From Anaeromyxobacter dehalogenans 2CP-1 (GTDB lineage Bacteria > Myxococcota > Myxococcia > Myxococcales > Anaeromyxobacteraceae): 64,000 nucleotides of DNA. How positions within the stretch are numbered: position 1 is the stretch's first letter; each line of letters starts with the position of its first letter. Location of the stretch: NCBI RefSeq assembly GCF_000022145.1, contig NC_011891.1:4136501-4200500 (forward strand), in the 5' to 3' direction. Under the pieces are notes generated by a model. That model made no database searches and was not told the origin of the DNA. It was given only the letters and a program-made list of their open reading frames with translations. The translations under genes were made by a program, and so were the position numbers. Below are positions 52,151-60,115 of the stretch, one piece after another.

Positions 52151-52831
52151 TCAGCGCGCCAGCGCAATCGCGCGCGCGAGGACCGCGTCGATCATGGCCG
52201 CGGTGAGCCGGCCGGTCTGCGTGTTCTGCTGCGAGGGGTGGTAGCAGCCGAGCACCGCCGGCAGCCCGGCCAACCGCAGCTCGGCGCCGTGCCCGAAGCG
52301 CGGCCGCGGGCGCGGGACCTCGCGCCCGGCGCGCCGCAGCGCGGCCAGGATCGCGTCCCATCCGACCGACCCGAGCGCGACGAGCACCCGAGGGCGCAGC
52401 AGCGCGAGCTCGCGGTCGAGGAACGGCGCGCAGCGCGCCAGCTCGTCGGGGGTGGGCCGGTTGTCGGGCGGCGCGCAGCGGCAGGCCGAGGTGATCCAGG
52501 CGCCGTCGAGCGCGAGGCCGTCGTCGCGCGCCCGCGAGGTGGGCTGGGTGGCGAGCCCGGCGCGGTGGAGCGCCGCGTAGAGGAAGTCGCCGGAGCGGTC
52601 GCCGGTGAACATGCGCCCGGTGCGGTTCGAGCCGTGCGCACCCGGCGCCAGCCCCACCAGCGCGATGCGCGCGCGGGCGTCGCCGAAGCCGGGGATGGGC
52701 CGGCCCCAGTAGACCTCGTCGCGGTAGGCGCGCCGCTTCTCGCGGGCGACCTGCTCGCGCCACGCCACCAGGCGCGGGCAGGCGCGGCAGCGGACGACCT
52801 CGGCGGCGACGGCGGAGAGCGTATCGGCCAT
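52151..52831 (-). CDS. Uracil-DNA glycosylase family 5 (UDGb)
   Basis: A 226-residue Fe-S glycosylase that removes uracil and hypoxanthine. GLAPGAHGSNRTGRMFTGDR is motif 1 of family 5, and HPSQQNTQTGRLT near the C-terminus is motif 2. Cysteines in CRACP, CRCAPP and ARCAPF suit the 4Fe-4S cluster. It lies upstream of comM in a repair/recombination group. Confidence 0.92.
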   Translation of the reverse strand: MADTLSAVAAEVVRCRACPRLVAWREQVAREKRRAYRDEVYWGRPIPGFGDARARIALVGLAPGAHGSNRTGRMFTGDRSGDFLYAALHRAGLATQPTSRARDDGLALDGAWITSACRCAPPDNRPTPDELARCAPFLDRELALLRPRVLVALGSVGWDAILAALRRAGREVPRPRPRFGHGAELRLAGLPAVLGCYHPSQQNTQTGRLTAAMIDAVLARAIALAR

Positions 52832-52917
52832 GCGGGAGGGTGGAAAAGGTGCGGCCCGGTCCGGCGGGTTCGTCCGCCGGCCGGGCCGCGTCCATGGCGG
52901 GCTCGCGCCCGGCGCCG

Positions 52918-54468
52918 CTACTTCTTCAGGCGCCGCTTCGCGTCCTCGACCTGGCTCTTCGCCACGGTGTCGGTGACGCCCTGCACGGCGACCGCGGCCG
53001 CGAACGCCTCCTGGGCCTTGGCGTTGTTCTTCGCGAACGAGAACAGGGTGCCGGCGCGGTAGAGCGCGCGGGCGGCGAAGTTCGGGTCGCCCTTGGCGCA
53101 GGTGGCGTCCTTGCCGAACACCAGGTAGCGCTCGGCGGCGTCGGCGGTCTTCTTCGCGGTGTCGAGCTCGGCCGCGACGTTCTGGAGCGCCACGCAGCGG
53201 TTCGGATCGCCCGGCCACTTCTCCACGAACTCGGAGTACATGCGGGCCGCGCCGGCGTGGTCGCCCTTCTTCGAGTGCTGGGCGGCGAGCAGCAGCGCGT
53301 TCTGCGGCGCCACCTTCGACTCGGGGAACTCCTTCAGGATGCGCTGGCGAAGCGCGCTCGCCTTGGCCGCGTCGCCGGCCTTGTCCCAGGCGATGGCGGC
53401 GTTGTGGAGCGCGCCGGCCACGTCGCCGCTCGACGGATCCGCGGCGAGCGCCTCGAACGCCTTGGCGGCGTCGGCGGCCTTGCCGGCCTCGAGCAGCTTC
53501 TGCGCCTCGGCGAAGCGGGCGCCGGCCTCGGAGCGGCCGAGGTCCTGGAGGACCTTCTCGTAGGACGCCTTGGCCTTCGGGTCGGTGGCCTTCTGCTGCT
53601 GGGCGGTCACCAGGTCGCGCACGCGCTTCGTGGCGGCCTCGTGCCCGGCGGCGTCCTTCGCGAACGCGAACGTCTGCAGGTAGAGCGGCGCGGCCGCCTC
53701 GACCACGTCGGCGTCGTCCGGCCAGCGCTGCAGCACCACCTCGAAGCGGCGGCGCGCCTCCTCCATGTTGTCGAACGCGTACTGCACCTCGGCGGCGATG
53801 AGCGCGAGCTGCTGCGCTGGGACGAGGCGCCGCTCGGCGGCAGGCTTCTGCTGCTCGGGGTCGGCGTCGATGTTCGCGAGGTACACGTCGGTCGTGTCCA
53901 CGAAGCGCTTCCAGGCGCCGGGCGGCGTGCGCGGCTTCAGCGCCTCGCCCTTGCGCTGCTCGACGTAGGCCAGCTTGATGGGCTCGAGCTTGCCGCTCTT
54001 CACGTCCGCGTTGGCGGCCATGAGCCAGGCCTGCGCGGCGAGGTGGCCCGCGATCGCCTTCGTCTTGGGGCCGGCGTGCTGATCGGCCGAGGTCCGCTCG
54101 GCCGCCTGCGCCGCCTTCTCCCACTGCTGCGCCTGCATGAACAGCTCGGCGGCGTTGTAGCGGATCGGGATCTGGTACTCGTTCGCGCCGAAGCGATCGT
54201 TGAAGTTGCCGAGCCCCTCGGCGGCCGTCGCCCACTCGGCGCGGGCCTGGTCCATGTTGCCGGCCTGGGCCGCGATGTCACCGCGCCGCTTGTGGTCGAG
54301 CACGTCGGAGTAGAAGGCGCGCTCGGCGTCCTCCTGGATCGCGCTCGCGCCCGGCATCTTCTCGTCGGCCTGCTTGAAGCGTTCCGACGGCCCCCTGGCC
54401 GCGCCGCCGCCCGTGGCGCACGCGGTCGCGAGGAGCAGGAGGGCCGCCATCCGGATCTTCGATGTCAT
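52918..54468 (-). CDS. TPR lipoprotein
   Basis: A 516-residue predicted lipoprotein (lipobox ATAC near residues 13-16) built of tetratricopeptide-type helix pairs: GDIAAQAGNMDQARAEWATA, WEKAAQAAERTS, and C-terminal HSKKGDHAGAARMYSEFVEK. Ala and Lys are very frequent. It may be a scaffold in the outer-membrane periplasmic face. An upstream in-frame GTG three codons earlier is possible. No defined partner; the neighbours are mglA and the UDG gene. Confidence 0.75.
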   Translation of the reverse strand: MTSKIRMAALLLLATACATGGGAARGPSERFKQADEKMPGASAIQEDAERAFYSDVLDHKRRGDIAAQAGNMDQARAEWATAAEGLGNFNDRFGANEYQIPIRYNAAELFMQAQQWEKAAQAAERTSADQHAGPKTKAIAGHLAAQAWLMAANADVKSGKLEPIKLAYVEQRKGEALKPRTPPGAWKRFVDTTDVYLANIDADPEQQKPAAERRLVPAQQLALIAAEVQYAFDNMEEARRRFEVVLQRWPDDADVVEAAAPLYLQTFAFAKDAAGHEAATKRVRDLVTAQQQKATDPKAKASYEKVLQDLGRSEAGARFAEAQKLLEAGKAADAAKAFEALAADPSSGDVAGALHNAAIAWDKAGDAAKASALRQRILKEFPESKVAPQNALLLAAQHSKKGDHAGAARMYSEFVEKWPGDPNRCVALQNVAAELDTAKKTADAAERYLVFGKDATCAKGDPNFAARALYRAGTLFSFAKNNAKAQEAFAAAVAVQGVTDTVAKSQVEDAKRRLKK

Positions 54469-54726
54469 GTTGAGCACCTCGTTCCAGTGTCTCGCTCGCC
54501 CCGTCGCATGCCGTGGGCGGCGCACGTCGCACTCGCACTCAACCGGGCGGGCCGGTGGTCGACCGGTCGAACGGTTGGAATCCCGAGCAAATACGCCATC
54601 CCGGCGCGCACCGCCAGAACTAATGTCGTGTCCGCTGGGGGGCGCGCGGCCCGCGCGGGCGCACGTCGGCCGCGCGCGTCGCGGCGCTCGGGTCGCTGCG
54701 CGCGGGCGCGCGGGTGCGGGTGCGGG

Positions 54727-55314
54727 CTACCCGCCCTTCTTCAGCTCGGTGAGCACCAGCTTCGCGACCGACTTCAGCGTGTCGAACACGCCCACGCCGG
54801 TCGGCGCGACGGCCTGGAACTCCGGCACGCCGCGCGGGTTGAGCAGGCGGCGGAGCTCGTCCACGGTGGCGGTGTTGGGCAGGTCGCGCTTGTTGTACTG
54901 GACGACGTACGGGATCTTGTTCAGGTCGTAGCCCTGCTCGGCCAGGTTCACGCGGAGGTTCTCGACCGACTCGAGGTTCGCCTCCATGCGCTCGATCTGC
55001 GAGTCGGCCACGAACACCACGCCGTCCACGCCCTTCAGGATCAGCTTGCGGGAGGCGTCGTAGAACACCTGGCCCGGCACCGTGTACAGGTGGAAGCGGG
55101 TCTTGAAGCCGCGGATCTCGCCCAGCGACAGCGGGAGGAAGTCGAAGAAGAGGGTCCGCTCGGTCTCGGTGGCGAGCGAGATCATCTTCCCCTTCGCGTC
55201 GGGGTTGGTCTTCGCGTAGACGTACTGGAGGTTGGTCGTCTTCCCGCACAGGCCGGGCCCGTAGTAGACGATCTTGCAGTTGATCTCGCGCGAGCTGTAG
55301 TTGATGAAGCTCAT
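54727..55314 (-). CDS. mglA: MglA, polarity/gliding Ras-like GTPase
   Basis: A 195-residue small GTPase nearly colinear with myxobacterial Mgl[21 protein letters not shown] is the family start; GPGLCGKTT is the P-loop, [16 protein letters not shown] is switch 2 with the Thr/Val-Pro-Gly form typical of MglA, and NKRD is the guanine motif. MglA marks the leading pole and drives motility in Myxococcus. Its GAP MglB is encoded 2 bp upstream in the same operon. Confidence 0.96.
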   Translation of the reverse strand: MSFINYSSREINCKIVYYGPGLCGKTTNLQYVYAKTNPDAKGKMISLATETERTLFFDFLPLSLGEIRGFKTRFHLYTVPGQVFYDASRKLILKGVDGVVFVADSQIERMEANLESVENLRVNLAEQGYDLNKIPYVVQYNKRDLPNTATVDELRRLLNPRGVPEFQAVAPTGVGVFDTLKSVAKLVLTELKKGG

Positions 55315-55316
55315 GA

Positions 55317-55796
55317 TCACTCGCTGAACAGATTGTCGATGTCGTCGTCGGTGATCTCGGCGAACGGGCTCGCCGCGCCCGGCGCGGCCTGCTTCCTGGC
55401 CAGCGCGTCGAAGACGCGGGCCAGCTCCTCCCCGGCCTTCTTCACCCGGAGGCGCACGAGCCCGAGCGAGCTCTTCGCGTCGAAGATGACGACCAGCACC
55501 ACCCGGCCGCCCACGATGCTCATGTGGAGCGATTCCTTCTCGCCCTCGTGGAACTGGTTCGGGAACTCCTTCTCGCCGATCAGCTTGGCGAGGCCGCCCA
55601 TGGCCGCGACGTTACCCGCGGTGAGGGACGCGAGCGAGGTGGTGTCCAGGTTCTGCGCCTGCCCGCTCGACGCGATGAGCTGGCCGTTCTTGTCGACGAG
55701 GAAGACGACCTTGGCGTTCGCGTCGCGCGTGAGCCGGTCGCAGATCCCGGCGATGAGCCGGAACTCCTCCTCGTACATCACCAAGCCGGAATTCAT
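55317..55796 (-). CDS. mglB: MglB, roadblock/LC7 GAP of MglA
   Basis: A 159-residue roadblock/LC7 protein: [57 protein letters not shown] and [20 protein letters not shown]. It is the GTPase-activating partner of MglA at the lagging pole. The acidic tail ends [13 protein letters not shown]. It is followed immediately by mglA, the standard mglBA order. Confidence 0.95.
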   Translation of the reverse strand: MNSGLVMYEEEFRLIAGICDRLTRDANAKVVFLVDKNGQLIASSGQAQNLDTTSLASLTAGNVAAMGGLAKLIGEKEFPNQFHEGEKESLHMSIVGGRVVLVVIFDAKSSLGLVRLRVKKAGEELARVFDALARKQAAPGAASPFAEITDDDIDNLFSE

Positions 55797-55936
55797 GGGC
55801 CGTCGCTCTCCGCGAAGATCCGAGTGATGGGCGAATACCAGGGAACCGTGCCGCGTTCAATCGGGGCCGGCGCGTGTAGCGCGATATCGCACCGGGGAGG
55901 CGATGCGGCGCGGCCCGGGACCGGCGCCCGTCGCGC

Positions 55937-56533
55937 TCAGAGCTCGCGGCGGCCGGCCAGCGCGCGGGCCAGCGTCACCTGATCAGCGTATTCGAGATCC
56001 CCGCCCATGGGAACACCTTGGGCGATGCGGGTGACCTTGAGCCCCATCGGCTTCAGGAGCTTCGTCAGGTAGAGCGCGGTGGCCTCGCCCTCGACGTCCG
56101 GGTTCGTCGCCACCACGATCTCGTCGGCCGGCTCGCGCTCGAGGCGCACCAGCAGCTCGCGGATCTTCAGGTCGGACGGGCCCACGCCGTCGAGCGGCGA
56201 GAGCGCGCCGTGGAGCACGTGGTAGCGGCCGCGGAACTCGTGGGTGCGCTCCACCGCCAGCAGGTCCGGCACGCCCTCCACCACGCACAGCGTCCGGGGG
56301 TCGCGCTCCGGGTCGCGGCAGATCGCGCAGGGGTCCTGGTCGGTGAGCGTCTGGCAGGTCGAGCAGAGCCGCACGTCCCGCACCACGCCGGCGATCGCGG
56401 CGGCGAGGTCGCCGGCGTAGCCGGCGCCGGCCTTGAGGATGTGGAACGCCAGGCGCTGCGCGGTCTTCTCCCCGATGCCGGGGAGCCTCGCCAGCTCCTT
56501 CACCAGGCGCGCGATGGGATCCGCGACGGCCAT
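55937..56533 (-). CDS. recR: Recombination mediator RecR
   Basis: A 198-residue RecR. It has a helix-hairpin-helix (LARLPGIGEKTAQRLAFHIL), the C4 zinc finger (C-STC-...-C-AIC in CSTCQTLTDQDPCAIC), a Toprim domain (LCVVEGVPDLLAVERT, VVATNPDVEGEATALYL) and a Walker-like end. It loads RecA on gaps with RecFO. It sits in the classical dnaX-ybaB-recR order, 3 bp after ybaB. Its partner recA is split in this genome. Confidence 0.97.
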   Translation of the reverse strand: MAVADPIARLVKELARLPGIGEKTAQRLAFHILKAGAGYAGDLAAAIAGVVRDVRLCSTCQTLTDQDPCAICRDPERDPRTLCVVEGVPDLLAVERTHEFRGRYHVLHGALSPLDGVGPSDLKIRELLVRLEREPADEIVVATNPDVEGEATALYLTKLLKPMGLKVTRIAQGVPMGGDLEYADQVTLARALAGRREL

Positions 56534-56536
56534 CGA

Positions 56537-56848
56537 TCAGCCGGCGATGCCCGGGATCTTGATGCCGCCGGTGGCCTTGCTCATCGACTCGTCGGCCGCC
56601 GTGCGCGCCTTCTCCACCGCCGCGTTCACCGCCGCGGTGACGAGGTCCTCGAGCAGCGCCTTGTCGTTCGGGTCGACGGCCTTCGGGTCCACCGTGAGCC
56701 GGGTGATCTCGCACTTTCCGTTCATGGCGACCTTGACGAGCCCGCCGCCGCTCTCGGCCTCGACGGCGATCTCGGCGAGCTTCTCCTTCGCGTCCGCCAT
56801 GGCCTTCTCCAGCTTCTTGGCCTGGCGCATCAGGTACTGGATGTCCAT
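56537..56848 (-). CDS. ybaB: YbaB/EbfC nucleoid-associated protein
   Basis: A 103-residue DNA-binding protein: [40 protein letters not shown] and [20 protein letters not shown]. It dimerises and bends DNA. Its ATG overlaps the dnaX stop (TGATG), so it is coupled. Confidence 0.95.
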   Translation of the reverse strand: MDIQYLMRQAKKLEKAMADAKEKLAEIAVEAESGGGLVKVAMNGKCEITRLTVDPKAVDPNDKALLEDLVTAAVNAAVEKARTAADESMSKATGGIKIPGIAG

Positions 56849-58653
56849 CACAGCTCCTCGATCCGGTCGATGGCGCCGTCCAGCACGCGGACGGCCTCCT
56901 GGATGTTGGGGTGGGCGCGGGCGGTCTCGCGCACCCGGGCCGAGCGGGCCGTCCGCTCGGCGGCGTCGCTCGCGGCGATCGACGGCGCGGCCGCGCCGGG
57001 GGGCGCCGCCGCCGCGGCGGGCGCCGCCGGCAGGGCGGCCACGGTTAGCGCCAGGCGGGTGGGACGGCCGAAGAAGCGGCCGAACACGGCCTCGATGTCG
57101 CCGCGCTTCCGCTCCGCGCTCTGCGCGTGGAAGCCGGGCGGGAGCTGGACGCGCACCTCGCCCTCGCCGAGGCCGAGCAGCGCCGCCTGCTTGAGCGACG
57201 CGGCCGCGGTCGGGCTCTCCTGCTCCACCTGCTCCACCACCGCGCGCCAGCGATCGGCGGCGCTCGCGGCCGCGCCGGGGTCGGCCGCGGGCGCGGCGGG
57301 CGCCGGCGGCGCGGGCCTGGGCTCGGGCTCGGGCTGGGCGGGCGCCGAGCCGGCGGCGCACCCGGGCGTCCCGAAGGCGGGGAGGTCGCGCCAGCCGGAG
57401 GCGGCGGCGGCGCCGCGGGTCGGCGCGGCGGGCGGGGCCGGCGGCGCGGAGCCGGAGGGCGGCGCGGCGGGCGCGGCCGGCGTGGCCGGGCCGGCGGCGC
57501 GAGGCGGCGGGAGCGGCGCGCCGCGGGCGAGCGCCTCGACGCGCGCGACCAGCTCGGAGACCTGCGCGCCGGGGGCGAGGAACACGCCCTCCAGCAGCGC
57601 GACCTCGAGCGCGTAGCGCGGCTGCTCGGCGAGCTTCACGTCCACCACGGCGCGCTGCGCCAGATCGAACAGCCGCGTGAGCTGCGCCGCGTCGGCGGCC
57701 GCCGCCTGCGCGCGCACCTCAGCGAGCTCCGCGTCGGGCAGGTCGATGGGCGCCTGCGGCACGAGCTTCGCCACCACCACGTTGCGCAGGTGCCGGACCA
57801 GCTCCTCGGCGAGCCGCTTCACCTCGAGCCCGCGGTCGTGGAGCGCCTCGATCTCGCGCAGCAGCGCGGCGCCGTCGCGGCCGACCAGCGCCCCCGCGAT
57901 GCGCGACACCGCGGCCGCGTCCACCGCGCCGAGCGCCTCCGCCACCGCGTCGTCGCCGGGCGCGTCGCCGCAGGCGGCCCGCACCTGGTCGAGCAGCGAC
58001 AGCGCGTCGCGCATGCCGCCCTCGGCCTGCCGAGCCACCAGCGCCAGCGCGGCCGGGGAGAGCCGCATCCCCTCCTCCGCCGCGACCTTGGCGAGCTGGT
58101 CGGCGATCTGCTGAAGGGTCAGCCGCCGGAAGTCGAAGCGCTGGCAGCGCGAGAGGATGGTCTCGGGGACCTTGTGGACGTCGGTGGTGGCCAGCACGAA
58201 CTTCACGTGCGGCGGCGGCTCCTCCAGCGTCTTCAGGAGCGCGTTGAACGCGCCCTGCGACAGCATGTGGACCTCGTCCACCACGAACACCTTGAAGCGG
58301 TCGCGGGCCGGCCGGTACTTCACCGCCTCGACGATGTCGCGGACGTTGTCCACGCCGTTGTTGGACGCGGCGTCGATCTCCACCACGTCCACCGCGCGGC
58401 CCTCGGCGATCTCGACGCAGGGCGTGCAGACGCCGCACGGCTCGGCCGTCGGGCCCTTCTCGCAGTTGAGCGCCTTCGCGACCAGGCGGGCGGTGGTGGT
58501 CTTGCCGACGCCGCGCGGCCCGGTGAACAGGAAGGCGTGGGCGAGCTGGCCGGTCTTGAGCGCGTTCGACAGCGTCCGGACCACGTGCTCCTGGCCGGAC
58601 ATCTCGCCGAAGCGCTGCGGCCGGTACTTGCGGGCGAGGACGAGGTAAGCCAT
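56848..58653 (-). CDS. dnaX: DNA polymerase III subunits gamma/tau
   Basis: A 601-residue clamp loader subunit. GPRGVGKT (45-52) is Walker A, the C4 zinc module [16 protein letters not shown] follows, [20 protein letters not shown] is Walker B, and LSRCQRF is the sensor/SRC motif. Residues about 370-480 are Pro/Ala-rich linker and the C-terminal tau part interacts with alpha. It is the first of dnaX-ybaB-recR, with the SRP RNA directly upstream. Confidence 0.97.
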   Translation of the reverse strand: MAYLVLARKYRPQRFGEMSGQEHVVRTLSNALKTGQLAHAFLFTGPRGVGKTTTARLVAKALNCEKGPTAEPCGVCTPCVEIAEGRAVDVVEIDAASNNGVDNVRDIVEAVKYRPARDRFKVFVVDEVHMLSQGAFNALLKTLEEPPPHVKFVLATTDVHKVPETILSRCQRFDFRRLTLQQIADQLAKVAAEEGMRLSPAALALVARQAEGGMRDALSLLDQVRAACGDAPGDDAVAEALGAVDAAAVSRIAGALVGRDGAALLREIEALHDRGLEVKRLAEELVRHLRNVVVAKLVPQAPIDLPDAELAEVRAQAAAADAAQLTRLFDLAQRAVVDVKLAEQPRYALEVALLEGVFLAPGAQVSELVARVEALARGAPLPPPRAAGPATPAAPAAPPSGSAPPAPPAAPTRGAAAASGWRDLPAFGTPGCAAGSAPAQPEPEPRPAPPAPAAPAADPGAAASAADRWRAVVEQVEQESPTAAASLKQAALLGLGEGEVRVQLPPGFHAQSAERKRGDIEAVFGRFFGRPTRLALTVAALPAAPAAAAAPPGAAAPSIAASDAAERTARSARVRETARAHPNIQEAVRVLDGAIDRIEEL

Positions 58654-58704
58654 TGGGATCGGTCACCGCGGGGGCGTGGCGCGCCTCACCTTCCAGCAAA
58701 AAAA

Positions 58705-58810
58705 GCCGGCCCACAATCCCCGGGCGCACGGAGGACCACCTACCGTTGCTCCCTTCCGGGCCTGGCGGGGTTCGATGGCCCCCACGTCGCCCGAGGATTC
58801 TGGGCCGGCT
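58705..58810 (-). ncRNA. ffs: Signal recognition particle RNA (4.5S type)
   Basis: About 106 nt. The minus strand shows the Ffh-binding hairpin with CAGGCCCGGAAGGGAGCAAC and the GGTAGG turn, with long complementary ends (AGCCGGCCC at the 5' end and GGGCCGGCT at the 3' end). The 3' end is followed by seven T (58698-58704) as terminator. It directs inner-membrane protein targeting with Ffh. It lies upstream of dnaX. Confidence 0.95.
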
Positions 58811-58870
58811 CGCCCGGCGTGACGCCGGCTCGCGGGTCCCAACTCCTTAACGTCCTGGGACCTGCAATGC

Positions 58871-58960
58871 TGGCGGAGAGGGTGGGATTTGAACCCACGG
58901 TACCGTTCCCGGTACACACGATTTCCAGTCGTGCACCTTCAACCGCTCGGTCACCTCTCC
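58871..58960 (-). tRNA. tRNA-Ser (anticodon GGA)
   Basis: 90 nt with encoded CCA. The acceptor GGAGAGG pairs with CCTCTCC, the anticodon loop is ACTGGAAAT within the CACGA/TCGTG stem, the long variable arm is TACCGGGAACGGTA-like, and the T loop reads TTCAAAT. It reads UCC and UCU codons. Confidence 0.96.
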
Positions 58961-59238
58961 TTATACCTGGGGGAATGCTCGGCTCCCCTGTGCTTCGCCA
59001 GGGGAGCCTGCGCTCCCCCAGCCCCCCTGCTCGCTACGGCCCACGCTACCGCGTGGGCCTGCGCTCGCTGAGGTTACCGCTTCCAACTCTCCAGGGAGTG
59101 CTCTGCTCCCTCCCTGGCGGTGGGGCCGAACGGGCCCCGTGATGTCTTCTCGGGAGCTCTCTATGCCTCTCCCCTGACCTCGGCTCCGGCCTCGTCTGTT
59201 CTCGCCGCAGCGAGCGAGCCCGCAGTCGTGGTCCAAAT
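58961..59238. other. Spacer between the two tRNA-Ser genes with several hairpins
   Basis: No gene. Inverted repeats are GGCTCCCCTG/CAGGGGAGCC (58981-59008), GGCCCACGC/GCGTGGGCC (59038-59059, 4-nt loop) and a CCAGGGAG/CTCCCTCCCTGG pair near 59090-59120. They may end transcripts or act as processing sites. Confidence 0.5.
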
Positions 59239-59329
59239 TGGCGGAGAGCGAGGGATTCGAACCCCCGGTACCGTTGCCGGTACACCTGATTTCGAGTCAG
59301 GCGCCTTCGACCAGCTCGGCCAGCTCTCC
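59239..59329 (-). tRNA. tRNA-Ser (anticodon CGA)
   Basis: 91 nt with encoded CCA. GGAGAGC pairs with GCTCTCC; the anticodon loop is ACTCGAAAT in the CCTGA/TCAGG stem; the variable arm is TACCGGCAACGGTA. The T loop TTCGAAT is canonical. It reads UCG. Confidence 0.96.
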
Positions 59330-59379
59330 GCGGGCGGGTTTAACCGATCTCCCGGGGCGTGCCAAGGGGGAAGGCTTGG

Positions 59380-59862
59380 CTACCCCTCGCCGCCGTTGCC
59401 GTTTCCGTTCCCGGCGCCCCGGCGGGCCCGGAAGAAGGCTCTCAGGAGCTCGCCGGACTCCTCGGCCAGCACGCCGCGCTCCACCGGGAAGCGGTGGTTC
59501 AGCCGGGGGTCGGCGGACAGGTCCTGGAGCGAGCCGGTGCACCCGGCCTTGGGATCGCTCGCCCCGTAGACGAGCCGGTCGATCCGGGCGAGCACCATGG
59601 CGCCGGCGCACATGGCGCAGGGCTCGAGCGTCACCACCACCGTCACGCCGGTGAGGCGCCAGCGCCCGAGGGTGCGCGCCGCCTCCTGGATGGCGAGGAG
59701 CTCGGCGTGGGCGGTGGGATCGCGCGCCGCCTCGCGGGCGTTCGCGCCGCGGCCGACCACGCGGCCCTCGAACAGCGCCACCGCGCCGACCGGCACCTCG
59801 CCGCGGGCCGCCGCCTCGCGCGCCAGCCCCAGCGCCTCCTGCATCGCCTCGCGCTCGTCCAC
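59380..59862 (-). CDS. tadA: tRNA-specific adenosine deaminase TadA
   Basis: A 160-residue zinc deaminase that converts A34 to inosine in tRNA-Arg(ACG). HAELLAIQEA and PCAMCAGAMVLARIDRLVYG hold the zinc ligands and catalytic Glu; GCTGSLQDLSADPRLNHRF is the tail signature. The start GTG 59862 gives VDEREAMQEALGLAREAAAR, the standard N-terminus; a later ATG would cut the first helix. It is upstream of the tRNA-Ser genes. Confidence 0.94.
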   Translation of the reverse strand: MDEREAMQEALGLAREAAARGEVPVGAVALFEGRVVGRGANAREAARDPTAHAELLAIQEAARTLGRWRLTGVTVVVTLEPCAMCAGAMVLARIDRLVYGASDPKAGCTGSLQDLSADPRLNHRFPVERGVLAEESGELLRAFFRARRGAGNGNGNGGEG

Positions 59863-60115
59863 GCGCCCTACATACCCCGACGCCGGCCGCCCGCGCACGC
59901 GCGCCGCGGCGCCGCAGGGGTCGCCGCGCACCCGAGGTGAACCCCGCGGGTGGCCGGCCGGACCCGCACGCCGCGTCCGGACGCGCGCGCCCGGCCTCCA
60001 CTTCCGGTCACGTCCGCGCGCGCCGGCGTTCCGTGGTGTGGAGCACGTTCACCAGAAGTCGCAGTCACCGCCGGCGAAGGCCGGCCTCCGCCACCCTCGC
60101 CGACCGGAGCCCTCC

